Positions 9,350 to 17,844 of a DNA stretch of 33,720 nt are shown here, piece after piece. Origin of the DNA: an uncultured Spirochaetia bacterium (GTDB taxonomy: Bacteria > Spirochaetota > Brachyspiria > Brachyspirales > Brachyspiraceae); assembly GCA_947040495.1 (NCBI GenBank), contig CAMRBQ010000017.1, positions 1 through 33,720 on the forward strand, read 5' to 3'. The notes below the pieces were generated by a model. The model was not told where the DNA came from and searched no databases. It saw only the letters and a program-made list of their open reading frames with translations. The translations under genes and the position numbers were made by a program. Positions within the stretch are counted from its first letter, which is position 1. The number at the start of each line of letters is the position of its first letter.

Positions 9350-10492
9350 CTACCAAATATCTGCCTCGATATTTCCAAGCCTTGTATAATCTACTATTCT
9401 GGTAAGTTTATAATAATGCCCAACTATGTTTTTATATTTTAATCCCTTATTCGCCATTCCATAAGCACCCCACTGGCACATACCAACTCCGTGCCCTTTG
9501 CCTTTACCTACGATATCAATCCCCTTTCCATTTGGTTTTATGCTAAAAGACAAAGAAGGTATAACGGTTGCCCCTAGTTTTGAACGGAATTCGCTGGCTT
9601 TGATATCAACTTTTTGTCCATCGCTAAATAGCAATATTTTAGACACTTTACCCTTTCCCGCAGTACCAGTAACTTTCACACGGATATTTTTACTGCTACT
9701 AAAACCAAAAGAATCTTTTATATTTTCATAACTTATATGTGTAGTCCAAATCTCAGTTTTCTCTTTACAATAATAACAAGCAGTACCCCTTAAATATGGC
9801 ACATCTTTACCAAAGAGATTTTTTGTACTATCTGTATATCCACCACAAAGGCTATGAAAAAATGCACCTATAACTTTATTTTTGAAAGTTAGCACCTGAT
9901 TTTTTGTATCAACAACCGCCTTTTCGACATTCGCATTTATTTTATTTTTCCCATGATAAACTTGATATTTTGTTGTATTATCTACATCAAATACACGCCC
10001 CACTTTTTTATTCAGTGTATGATGATAAACAGCATAGGTACGAGCTGCTAATGCTTGGGCTTTTAATGCTTCTAATGGCCAATCAGGAGACATCTCATAT
10101 GGCAAAACACCCATTACATAATTTTCAATACCCAAACTATTTATGACTATACCCTTATCCCCATCACGAGTAATTATAATATCATCATAATATGATTTCC
10201 CATTTATAGTAAATCCATTTTCTGTTTCTATAAAAACACCGTTCCCATATGTACCAGAACCAACAACCTTTATACCACTTGGATGATCATGTATCTCAAT
10301 AGAATTATCATTGCCTGATATTATTTTACTTTCATATTTATAATTAAATACAGTGTAGGCACCATCCACTTCAATTGTTACTGGTAAACTTATTTCTGTT
10401 ATATGAACTTTTATATTAAACTCTTCTTTTGAATATAGACTCAAAGTAAATAGATATAAAATAAAAATTGCTGTAAATAGTGATTTTCTCAT
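9350..10492 (-). CDS. SpoIID/LytB-domain lytic transglycosylase
   Basis: The 380-residue protein has a signal peptide (hydrophobic residues 6-20). The SpoIID domain shows the hallmark segment GVLPYEMSPDWPLEALKAQA, in which the Glu after PY corresponds to the catalytic acid of SpoIID. ARTYAVYH follows. Later conserved parts are GAFFHSLCGGYT, RGTACYYC and the C-terminal GHGVGMCQWGAYGMA. Characterised SpoIID cleaves glycan strands that lack stem peptides. In a non-sporulating spirochaete the role is probably peptidoglycan remodelling in the periplasm. No clear Shine-Dalgarno precedes the ATG. A possible promoter is TTTATT-17-TATAAT in the 91-bp gap upstream. It follows the YidC-sulfatase copy 1 gene in the same direction. 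Confidence 0.85.
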   Translation of the reverse strand: MRKSLFTAIFILYLFTLSLYSKEEFNIKVHITEISLPVTIEVDGAYTVFNYKYESKIISGNDNSIEIHDHPSGIKVVGSGTYGNGVFIETENGFTINGKSYYDDIIITRDGDKGIVINSLGIENYVMGVLPYEMSPDWPLEALKAQALAARTYAVYHHTLNKKVGRVFDVDNTTKYQVYHGKNKINANVEKAVVDTKNQVLTFKNKVIGAFFHSLCGGYTDSTKNLFGKDVPYLRGTACYYCKEKTEIWTTHISYENIKDSFGFSSSKNIRVKVTGTAGKGKVSKILLFSDGQKVDIKASEFRSKLGATVIPSLSFSIKPNGKGIDIVGKGKGHGVGMCQWGAYGMANKGLKYKNIVGHYYKLTRIVDYTRLGNIEADIW

Positions 10493-10577
10493 AGAAAAAA
10501 TATCGGATTATATATCATTAAAAATAAATTATATCTATCGCATTTAAGATAATAAAGTATAGTCAAATTTTATAATG

Positions 10578-13435
10578 TATATATTATTCATCAATTTTGA
10601 ACCAATTATTTGTATCATATATATTATCTTTAACATTGTAAACATTTCCTACATCATATTTATGAGTGAACTGAAATATTTCAGAGGTAAATACTTTTAT
10701 ACCATTATCTTTATAGTTGTTTGTAAAAACATTACCGGTAAATGGATTAGCAGGCTCTTCTAAATGACTGGTCGCTATGAAAGGAACATCAGCTATTGTC
10801 ATAAAATTACTACTATTTCCCAAAGGATGCTTGGAATTAAAATCCTTCACCAAAAGCAAAGAAGCAAATGCCCTATAATTCCACAACTCCTCTGTATTAT
10901 TCTCTACAGTAAGAAATCCTTCTCTACCATGATCAGATACTATGATAATTTTTGTATTATCATAGACATCATTTTCTTTTAGAAAGTTAAAATAATTCAC
11001 AAGAGTCTCTAACGAGGCAACATGAGCATAATAACTTCTCGCAGAAAACTCTGTTAGAAAATAATCCAAGTCGTCTTTTGGCACATCACTAATAACAGAA
11101 GAACTTCTATAATCACTATTAAAATTATCAGGGTCATGAGTTATATCAGAATGCATCATATTAAAATTATTACCCTCTTTCTTGGTATCTGTCATCGATT
11201 TCAAAGAAAGCATTAATGCATAGGTATGCATACTACTAATCTTAGATACTACTAAATTTTCTCCAGTTGCAATATACCAACCATCTCCATCATAAAAATC
11301 ATGCCTTAGAGGCAATGGCAGTATTCTAAATAATGAAAACCTCGAAAGTTTATATCGAAAATCGGTTATAATATTTGTACTTATATTTGTATTTTCAGTA
11401 TCAGAAATATTATATTGAAATATTTCATTCATACCCTCTTCTATAATTTCTACTGTAATATTATATGCTTTTATATTTGTATATTTATTAAAAATAGATA
11501 AATCTGGAACCCATGAGCCATTGGCATAGGTGGGCGCAAATGTAGCTGCAGAATAACCTATATCTGAAAACAGCTTAGGCATAACTAGTAATGCTTCATT
11601 ATGAATAGCCCAAGTATTAGCATTATCTCCCATTTTATCATTATTTTTATATATATCATATGGAGTATATTCATAACCACCATACAATGCTTGAATTCCA
11701 GGAAATGTATACATTGTAAAAGAAGTTGTATTTGTATAAAATATAAATCCTTCCATTTGTTCTTTAAGTTGAGGCATCCTTTTGAAAGCCTCTTCAAAAT
11801 AGATTGGACTACCTCTATCTAATATTATTATAAATATATTTTCACCATCTTTTGAATAATTAAATATACTAGATTTTTCCGAAACACTTATCTCACTACT
11901 CTTTGCAATATTTGATAATAATTTTTGCTCTCTATCGATATTAACAAATTCATATATAGATACTGCTGTCAAAGACAATGATATAATTGAAAATGCATAC
12001 TGTAAAAATATTATTTTTTTATGTTTAAATATTAAAAAAAGTATAACTAATAATAAAACCATCAAAAATATATTCAATATAGATTCTTGAATATCGGCCT
12101 TTAATCTATATGCAAAATCAAAAGAAAAATTTGGATTTATTGTTCCATAATTGCCCTGCAACAAAAATGTATGAATAATTGATATAAGAGCCAATAATGA
12201 TATAACAAAAACTACTATGTCTTTTAATTTATGAGAAAGCATCATATAGATACCAACAGGATAAATAAAAAATATACCAAAATAAATACAAAAATTAATT
12301 AGTACCAAATAAAATGGTTTTGCAAATTCCTGTGGCGAAGAACCTATTAATAACAATGGAATTAATAATCCAATCAATATAGTAAGAGATGATGAAGATA
12401 GCAGTAATAAATTAAATCTTTTTTTATCCTCTAATATTCTAATAGAATGCACAAAACGTTTAGTATAGCATTTTAACAGATATATAAAGAATAATAAAAA
12501 CCATACAATAGCCATATCAAAATAAGTTTTTTTATGAAGAAGCATTGGGCTATAAATATATAATATAGTCATAACCACTATTACTAGACTATAAATTAAC
12601 AAAACAAGTTTTATTATTAATTTAAAAATATTAAATGATTTTTTGTTCGAATGAAGTTTCGTCCATAAATAAATAATTTTATTCTTGTTATAGATAACAA
12701 TATTTTTCAACAATGAAAAGGCACAATTTATTGTCCAATACAATAACATCACTGCAGGGCTGTTATATAGCAATATTAAAAATATTATACTCATCGAATA
12801 TAATGACAATTGCTCTTTCAACATGAACTTATTATTTCTATCATCACACCATTTTTTGCTATCTATTTTTGTATACATATAACTTGAGAAAACACTAAAA
12901 AGTGTCATCACAAATGGTAAAACATTAATATTTATATTATTTATTTTTATTAGAGCATCACTGTTACTTAGGCTTGTAATACCCATGAAACTGACTAAAT
13001 TAAATCCTTCAACTGTTGAAAAAAAATTATATGCAGCAAAGAAAAAAGGGATTTGTATCAGAAGACCCATCGTTGATCTAAAAGCATATATCGCTTTGTA
13101 ACCATTGATTCGATGGCATGCTTTAATTAGCATATATCTTTTATCGCCTTTATATACAGATTTTATTACATCTATTTCTGGCTTCATCTTCCTTTGGATA
13201 ATATCTTCTTGTGCTTTCAACTTATCTGCTACAGCATAAATAGGTAATGCCAAGATATTTATTATAATACTTACAAAAAATAATGTGTTTATATAATTAG
13301 TTTTTGTATGTATAACAAAAAAATAAAATAATATTTCTATCAAATATCTTACTGGATATATGAAAACATGAAAAAATATATCAAAAATCACTTCCATCAA
13401 TTACTATCTCCCTGTCTCAAAAAAGCAGTTTAATC
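10578..13435. repeat. 2858-bp direct repeat, copy 1
   Basis: This unit matches 17845-20702 at a constant offset of 7267 bp. The only difference I find is base 10601 (A here, G at 17868 on the plus strand). The repeat spans one whole gene, its ribosome binding site and about 23 further bases, and ends abruptly on both sides. No terminal inverted repeats or transposase genes are seen. Confidence 0.95.
10584..13397 (-). CDS. YidC/Oxa1-like and sulfatase-like fusion membrane protein, copy 1
   Basis: The protein has 937 residues from the ATG; a TTG one codon upstream (13400) has better spacing from GGGAG (7 nt rather than 10) and remains possible. Residues 1-240 match the YidC/Oxa1 fold. There is a helix, an amphipathic cytoplasmic hairpin (KMKPEIDVIKSVYKGDKRYM), then MGLLIQIPFFFAAYNFF and a final helix with LLYWTINCAFSLLKN. 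The groove Arg of insertases (five residues before the Pro in TM1) is Asn here. Residues 260-487 hold about seven more helices. From about 520 an extracytoplasmic alkaline-phosphatase-superfamily domain follows: IIILDRG (metal Asp), a Thr-rich TTSFTMYTFPG likely to hold the nucleophile, THDP and IIIVSDHGRE (metal Asp and His). The sulfatase half resembles lipid head-group phosphotransferases such as LTA synthase. The substrate is unknown. Confidence 0.85.
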   Translation of the reverse strand: MEVIFDIFFHVFIYPVRYLIEILFYFFVIHTKTNYINTLFFVSIIINILALPIYAVADKLKAQEDIIQRKMKPEIDVIKSVYKGDKRYMLIKACHRINGYKAIYAFRSTMGLLIQIPFFFAAYNFFSTVEGFNLVSFMGITSLSNSDALIKINNININVLPFVMTLFSVFSSYMYTKIDSKKWCDDRNNKFMLKEQLSLYSMSIIFLILLYNSPAVMLLYWTINCAFSLLKNIVIYNKNKIIYLWTKLHSNKKSFNIFKLIIKLVLLIYSLVIVVMTILYIYSPMLLHKKTYFDMAIVWFLLFFIYLLKCYTKRFVHSIRILEDKKRFNLLLLSSSSLTILIGLLIPLLLIGSSPQEFAKPFYLVLINFCIYFGIFFIYPVGIYMMLSHKLKDIVVFVISLLALISIIHTFLLQGNYGTINPNFSFDFAYRLKADIQESILNIFLMVLLLVILFLIFKHKKIIFLQYAFSIISLSLTAVSIYEFVNIDREQKLLSNIAKSSEISVSEKSSIFNYSKDGENIFIIILDRGSPIYFEEAFKRMPQLKEQMEGFIFYTNTTSFTMYTFPGIQALYGGYEYTPYDIYKNNDKMGDNANTWAIHNEALLVMPKLFSDIGYSAATFAPTYANGSWVPDLSIFNKYTNIKAYNITVEIIEEGMNEIFQYNISDTENTNISTNIITDFRYKLSRFSLFRILPLPLRHDFYDGDGWYIATGENLVVSKISSMHTYALMLSLKSMTDTKKEGNNFNMMHSDITHDPDNFNSDYRSSSVISDVPKDDLDYFLTEFSARSYYAHVASLETLVNYFNFLKENDVYDNTKIIIVSDHGREGFLTVENNTEELWNYRAFASLLLVKDFNSKHPLGNSSNFMTIADVPFIATSHLEEPANPFTGNVFTNNYKDNGIKVFTSEIFQFTHKYDVGNVYNVKDNIYDTNNWFKIDE

Positions 13436-13440
13436 ATGTT

Positions 13441-13469
13441 ATATTATTATAGATAAATAAAAAAGTAAA
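13441..13469 (-). promoter_or_regulatory. Possible promoter for YidC-sulfatase copy 1
   Basis: The minus strand reads TTTACT (13464-13469), a 17-nt spacer and TAATAT (13441-13446). It lies just outside the large repeat, so copy 2 does not share it. The -35 match is moderate. Confidence 0.4.
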
Positions 13470-13478
13470 TATTTACGC

Positions 13479-14366
13479 TTATTGGAATTTATCGTATATC
13501 TCTAAGAATAAAACTATATTAGCTGTATTCATATTAATGTAGTTAATTAAATCATATATTTTTGGAGCCATATCTTGAGCCTGCTTTACTGTAAATGAGA
13601 CATTTGTTATCTGAGATGCCCCATGCTCTATTACTGAATTAATATTATCTTTATTCTCCATTAATATACTCATAAACTTTACAATATCATCAAACTCTAT
13701 ATTCATACTTTCTAAGTCGCGAAGCATTTCCATTAAATTAGAATCCAGAATTTCTATCAAATTTGTATCTGTAAGCATATTAAAAGAATCTTCTGTCATC
13801 GATACATTGGCATAAGATAAATATTGTTTAAATATTTGCATATATTTATTTAATGTTTCTTTATCTAAGCTAGACAATAATAATACGAAGTATTTACTCA
13901 TATCATCCAAATTAACATTAAGATTTTTCTTATGTTCATATTTATTTTTTAATATTGCCCCATATCTAGAATCTGATGTAAAAACAGTTGAGTTTTGATC
14001 CAATAATTTTTTTTTGTTATTACCTGGGTAAAATTTAATAGATGCTGTTTGAAGAAATACATTTCTATGGGGCACCAAAACACTATCATCTAATACTCTA
14101 TCTAAATATTTATTTTTAATAAAAAATTCAATCCGAATACTATTATTACTCAAAACATCAACAGAAGAAACACCTCCAACTTCAATACCGCTTATTGTAA
14201 TAGGGGTCCCATGTTTTATTGTAGAAATACCACTAAAATAAGCATAAAAATACGTCACTTGTCTAAATATTTTAATCCGACCAGATTTATATAAAAAAAC
14301 ACCTCCCACTAAAATAGCAAATAAAATAACAAAAAAAATATACTTATTTTTAAATTTTTTAAACAT
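13479..14366 (-). CDS. MCE-domain lipid-transport protein, third in operon
   Basis: The 295-residue protein has an N-terminal signal anchor (residues 10-26, FFVILFAILVGGVFLY), then an MCE domain at about 36-115 (ISTIKHGTPITISGIEVGGV and later LQTASIKFYPG). A helical C-terminal half follows. MCE proteins form hexameric rings in the periplasm that pass lipids between membranes and are anchored to the MlaE-type permease. The gene is last of three MCE genes in tandem and follows the second after 21 bp, with GGGGAT before the ATG. A run of nine A (around 14011-14019, minus strand) lies in the coding sequence near the end of the MCE domain. Confidence 0.8.
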   Translation of the reverse strand: MFKKFKNKYIFFVILFAILVGGVFLYKSGRIKIFRQVTYFYAYFSGISTIKHGTPITISGIEVGGVSSVDVLSNNSIRIEFFIKNKYLDRVLDDSVLVPHRNVFLQTASIKFYPGNNKKKLLDQNSTVFTSDSRYGAILKNKYEHKKNLNVNLDDMSKYFVLLLSSLDKETLNKYMQIFKQYLSYANVSMTEDSFNMLTDTNLIEILDSNLMEMLRDLESMNIEFDDIVKFMSILMENKDNINSVIEHGASQITNVSFTVKQAQDMAPKIYDLINYINMNTANIVLFLEIYDKFQ

Positions 14367-14387
14367 TTATATCCCCAAAACTAAAAT

Positions 14388-15242
14388 TTAATCTTTTATG
14401 CTATTTGTCAACATATCAATATATTTATCATATTCTTTAACCATATTTATAAAATACTTACTTTGATAATCTATAGTGTTTATATTTTTTCTTATTTTTT
14501 TAATTCTACGATTTTTTTGATCGTATAATTGCCCAATCTCTAACAAATCACTATATGATTTATTTAGGTTTAAATATAGACCATGTGAATATGAAAGAAT
14601 ATTAACAAAATCTTCCTTTGTTTCATCATTAAATATGGTATAAAATTTTTCAAAATCACTAGAGGCAAGTAAAGATGTTAATTCCAAAATATTCTCAGAA
14701 ATATCTTTTATACCATCATCTTTATTTAATAGTGATTGTAGTAGTATGTCTAAATTCAAAGATAATAAATTCACAGACAACAAATCACCCGATGCCTGAA
14801 TAATACTATGTGTATTTAAGTTATAAAAATCATCAATCACTATCTTCCCATTTTCTTTAATTAAAGGGCTACTACTACCTGCAACAGGATATAAAAATAA
14901 TTTCGAGCCGTCCAATAACAACTGTATAAAAATATCAGTATCTTCTCTCAAGGCATTAGAATAGTTATCATATAAAAAAAATTCTACATTAACTAAATCA
15001 TTCTGATTATTACTATCTACTAATTTTAAATCAACAACTTTGCCAATAACAATATCATTCATAATGACATCATTGCCTTTTTCTATGCCCCTAGAATTTG
15101 GAACTACCAAATTATAATAATTTCTACCCTGAAAAGCTTCTCTATGTTTTATAAAAAGGATAAGAGATAACATTAAAAACAAAACTAAAAAAGAAAAGAA
15201 TACAGTACCCCTTTTTTGCTTTGTAGTAAACACATAAGCCAT
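14388..15242 (-). CDS. MCE-domain lipid-transport protein, second in operon
   Basis: The 284-residue protein has a signal anchor at about 14-31, then an MCE domain at about 38-120 with NLVVPNSRGIEKGNDVIMND, IGKVVDLKLV and LDGSKLFLYPVAGSSSPL. The C-terminal region is helical and ends in a basic segment and a helix. It is the shortest of the three MCE proteins here. Its gene lies 7 bp after the first MCE gene, with AGGT before the ATG. The three paralogues differ enough that a mixed ring of distinct subunits is possible, as in mycobacterial Mce systems. That is inference from operon layout. Confidence 0.78.
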   Translation of the reverse strand: MAYVFTTKQKRGTVFFSFLVLFLMLSLILFIKHREAFQGRNYYNLVVPNSRGIEKGNDVIMNDIVIGKVVDLKLVDSNNQNDLVNVEFFLYDNYSNALREDTDIFIQLLLDGSKLFLYPVAGSSSPLIKENGKIVIDDFYNLNTHSIIQASGDLLSVNLLSLNLDILLQSLLNKDDGIKDISENILELTSLLASSDFEKFYTIFNDETKEDFVNILSYSHGLYLNLNKSYSDLLEIGQLYDQKNRRIKKIRKNINTIDYQSKYFINMVKEYDKYIDMLTNSIKD

Positions 15243-15249
15243 AAAATAG

Positions 15250-16164
15250 CTACCTAAACCTTTTATTAATATTTTTGATATCTTCTGATAGAGGGCTCAT
15301 ATTACTAGATATAAGTGCAGCATTGCTTATTAATATTTTCATATCAGGCATCATCTTATTAATTTCTTTTGTTGTAATTATAAGATCATCAGTAATAATA
15401 ACAGTATTGTCTATAATAGTTTCAAAATTATTTTTATTTTTTCTCAATAGCGAGGACAATTCTTTAACATCCTCACTAAGATAATAAATATTAGACAAAC
15501 TTTTTTCAAATATTTTAAATGAATTTGTAGCCACATTAATCACATTATCATCATTCAATAAATACCCTAATGTCCCTTTTGTCATCGACTTATTTAATTC
15601 AATCAAAATCGAGTTTACTTCTTTTAGAGTTGGCGATACCCCAATATATGGATCATTTAATGTTGACATTATCATATTGGCATTCAAAAGAGCATTGTCA
15701 ATATTAGCACTACTCGATATATTTCTCTCATATGCCGAGCGGTATCTAACGCCTTCTTCTGTATCCGAAGATAAAACTGTGGCATCTTCTTGAACAAGGG
15801 GGCTATCATCTGAGCCTGGATAAAGCACCAGTTCTGTAGTCCCTATAATCTGATTACGTAAGACAAGAACACTATTCTCTCTAACCCTATTTACATAACG
15901 GCTATATATTGTCAACCTAACTCTAATTGTGTTATCTTCTGTTAGAATAATTTCTTTTACTACACCGACAGGTATATTATGCAATGTTATAATAGTAGAC
16001 TTACTAATACCTTTGGCACTCTTGAAATCTGAAAAATATGTTTGCCCTATTCTAAACATACTCCTTTGACTTAAAAATAATGATAGTAATATTAGTGTCC
16101 CTATAAAACCTATAGTTAAAAATGTAATAACCATTTTCTCTGTTTTTTTGAAAGTATAAGCCAT
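15250..16164 (-). CDS. MCE-domain lipid-transport protein, first in operon
   Basis: The 304-residue protein has a signal anchor at about 11-30 (MVITFLTIGFIGTLILLSLF) and an MCE domain at about 38-120. The domain is clear: FSDFKSAKGISKSTIITLHN, IPVGVVKEIILTED, then RNQIIGTTELVLYPGSDDSP. The C-terminal 180 residues are predicted helical and would form the barrel or stalk seen in larger MCE assemblies. AAAGGT precedes the ATG, and the gap after the ATPase gene is 10 bp. Of the three this is closest to the MlaD type. No MlaB, MlaC or MlaA gene is present next to it. Confidence 0.82.
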   Translation of the reverse strand: MAYTFKKTEKMVITFLTIGFIGTLILLSLFLSQRSMFRIGQTYFSDFKSAKGISKSTIITLHNIPVGVVKEIILTEDNTIRVRLTIYSRYVNRVRENSVLVLRNQIIGTTELVLYPGSDDSPLVQEDATVLSSDTEEGVRYRSAYERNISSSANIDNALLNANMIMSTLNDPYIGVSPTLKEVNSILIELNKSMTKGTLGYLLNDDNVINVATNSFKIFEKSLSNIYYLSEDVKELSSLLRKNKNNFETIIDNTVIITDDLIITTKEINKMMPDMKILISNAALISSNMSPLSEDIKNINKRFR

Positions 16165-16174
16165 AGTAACCTTT

Positions 16175-16891
16175 TTACAAAAAACTTTTTATTATTCTAT
16201 CCTCTTCTGCTAAAGAATCAATAACAACTACATCTCCATCAAAATAAATACGCCCTTCATGCACAACTATAACACGCTTAATAAACCTTTTTAATTTTGT
16301 GATAGAAGAATGGCTCATAACCAATGCAACGGCATTTTCAGACACATAATTTTCTACAGCATCAAATAAAATATCTAGATTTAAAAAGCTCAAAATATCA
16401 TCCACAAAAAGCAAATCTGGGCTATGTATAATAGCTCTTATATAATTGATAAGTTTTTTTTCTGACGGCGTTAAATATATAGGAAATTTATCTATAGCTT
16501 CCCTATCAAAACCAAATTCATCAAGCTTTTCTAAGACGATATCCTCTATTTGTTGATCAGTCATATTTGTATTTATATAATAATAATATGTAAGATTATC
16601 ATATACACTCATACTATAAAGTAAAGCATTATGCTGAAAATAAAAACCATGTTTAGATTTATCTTTCATCAATTCATACTTTGATGTACTTACTGTATCA
16701 TGCCCACGTAAATATATATTTCCTTTAAGTGGAGATATCAGACCAGATGCTAATTTCAATATAGAGCTCATTCCTTCGCCACTTCTTGTAACTATACCGA
16801 CTTTTTCATTTTCACTAATACCAAATGATACATTATCTAAAATATTTTTTTCATTTGATGAATAAGATACATTTTCAAATTTTAATAACAT
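16175..16891 (-). CDS. MlaF-like ABC ATPase with degenerate catalytic motifs
   Basis: The 238-residue protein has the full length and layout of an ABC ATPase and sits where MlaF is expected, 9 bp after the permease gene. Several signatures are altered. The Walker A segment (35-43) reads TRSGEGMSS, so the first Gly and the Lys of GxxGxGK[S/T] are replaced (Lys to M41). The signature loop is LTPSEKK (140-146) instead of LSGGQ. The Walker B end is FVDDILSFL, with Asp165 in place of the catalytic Glu. The Q-loop Gln86 and the switch His194 (VMSHS) are kept. The frame is intact and other positions are conserved, so this looks like a maintained but slow or inactive ATPase, not a decaying gene. Aagga overlapping the permease stop is the ribosome binding site. 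Confidence 0.8.
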   Translation of the reverse strand: MLLKFENVSYSSNEKNILDNVSFGISENEKVGIVTRSGEGMSSILKLASGLISPLKGNIYLRGHDTVSTSKYELMKDKSKHGFYFQHNALLYSMSVYDNLTYYYYINTNMTDQQIEDIVLEKLDEFGFDREAIDKFPIYLTPSEKKLINYIRAIIHSPDLLFVDDILSFLNLDILFDAVENYVSENAVALVMSHSSITKLKRFIKRVIVVHEGRIYFDGDVVVIDSLAEEDRIIKSFL

Positions 16892-16900
16892 TTTTTTTCC

Positions 16901-17719
16901 TTATAGCGTATAAGTATAAAATAAAAACGTTATCAAACCATTCAAAAAAAACACCCATAGAAACCCCATAACACCACCTTTTTGTGTGGCTAATGCAATA
17001 CCATTTAATGACCCACCTGCCTTAAAGCCCGCATATGCTGACGTCACACTTATTATACCACCCAATACCATAGATTTTAAGAAAATAATAAATATATCCC
17101 AAAAAGAAAATGAAGCAAAAAGATTCGTTATAAATGAAACATAGTCTATTGAGGGATTTAATAATTTATTTGCAAATACACCACCAAATATACCAACACA
17201 ATCAAATATAATATTCAAAAATAACATGGAAACCATGATACCAATAAACCTAGGTAAAAGTATAAGCTGAAGTGTATTGCCCCCCATAGATTCCATTGCT
17301 TGCATCTCTTCATTTATAACCATAGTTGCAATCTCTGAACTCATAAAAGCACTACTTCTTGCAATAACAATTATAGATGTAAATAATGGACCAAATTCCC
17401 TTACTATAACTATAGAAAATATTAAGCCTGTTATATCTGATGTTATTAAATTTTCAAATTGCTGTAAATAAAATGTGGTTAAAAATCCAAGCAATAATGC
17501 TACCATTACTATAAGCACCACAGACTTTACGCCTGTATAGTATATCTGTTGTACTGTCTCTTTATAAAGTATACTCTTGCTTCTATTACGTAAATGTATC
17601 AATTCTACAAATGATTGAAAAAACAGTGCCAACATCCCACCTATTGTATCTATTTCTCTAAATATTAATGTAGATATTATTTTGTAGTATTTTAAAAAAT
17701 AAAATTTAATTGTTTTCAT
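16901..17719 (-). CDS. MlaE/YrbE-type permease of an MCE lipid transporter
   Basis: The 272-residue membrane protein has the MlaE fold. It begins with an amphipathic segment and five or so membrane helices follow from about 65. The conserved cytoplasmic coupling region MVINEEMQAMESMGGNTLQL is followed by LLPRFIGIMVSMLFLNIIFD and GIFGGVFAN, and the C-terminal part has GGIISVTSAYAGFKAGGS. Permeases of this family dimerise, bind the ATPase through the Glu-rich loop and feed lipid to the MCE ring. The gene starts the operon on the minus strand. No good Shine-Dalgarno precedes the ATG. Two weak promoter candidates lie in the gap before it, one of which seems to have lost its -35 to the upstream insertion. 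Confidence 0.85.
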   Translation of the reverse strand: MKTIKFYFLKYYKIISTLIFREIDTIGGMLALFFQSFVELIHLRNRSKSILYKETVQQIYYTGVKSVVLIVMVALLLGFLTTFYLQQFENLITSDITGLIFSIVIVREFGPLFTSIIVIARSSAFMSSEIATMVINEEMQAMESMGGNTLQLILLPRFIGIMVSMLFLNIIFDCVGIFGGVFANKLLNPSIDYVSFITNLFASFSFWDIFIIFLKSMVLGGIISVTSAYAGFKAGGSLNGIALATQKGGVMGFLWVFFLNGLITFLFYTYTL

Positions 17720-17735
17720 AATCGTATATATCTTT

Positions 17736-17764
17736 TTTATATTTGCCTATCAGTAATAGTTTAA
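17736..17764 (-). promoter_or_regulatory. Possible promoter for the MCE operon
   Basis: The minus strand shows TTAAAC (17759-17764), a 17-nt spacer and TATAAA (17736-17741), ending 17 bp before the permease ATG. The match is moderate. Read-through from the upstream copy 2 gene is an alternative source of transcripts. Confidence 0.3.
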
Positions 17765-17785
17765 TATATTTTTTAAATAAATCTA
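17758..17785. repeat. 28-bp direct repeat on the left of YidC-sulfatase copy 2
   Basis: This sequence is identical to 20724-20751. With a 3-base gap the match extends a few bases further left (the AATAGT before it). The pair brackets copy 2 of the large repeat and looks like a target duplication or recombination scar. It includes the -10-like TATATT (minus strand) at 17763-17768. Confidence 0.85.
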
Positions 17786-17843
17786 TAATTTATTTCTTTC
17801 TTGTATCATCTGCTTTTTTATCTTTAATCTATAATTTATTTCT
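17780..17843. repeat. Two 18-bp direct repeats, period 46 bp
   Basis: The 18-mer AATCTATAATTTATTTCT occurs at 17780-17797 and again at 17826-17843, in the gap between the copy 2 stop and the permease start. The second unit ends one base before the large repeat begins at 17845, so it may mark the junction. Confidence 0.8.
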
Positions 17844-17844
17844 A

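Noticed and set aside
10584-13397. Housekeeping YidC insertase
   Set aside because: The groove Arg is replaced, a large sulfatase-type domain is fused, and the gene is not near rpmH, rnpA or mnmE in the usual order. mnmE lies nearby, but the 267-residue gene intervenes and is divergent from it, so a link is not supported.
13981-14040. A9 tract in the third MCE gene as a phase-variation switch
   Set aside because: Runs of this length are expected by chance in such AT-rich coding DNA, and nothing shows variable length.
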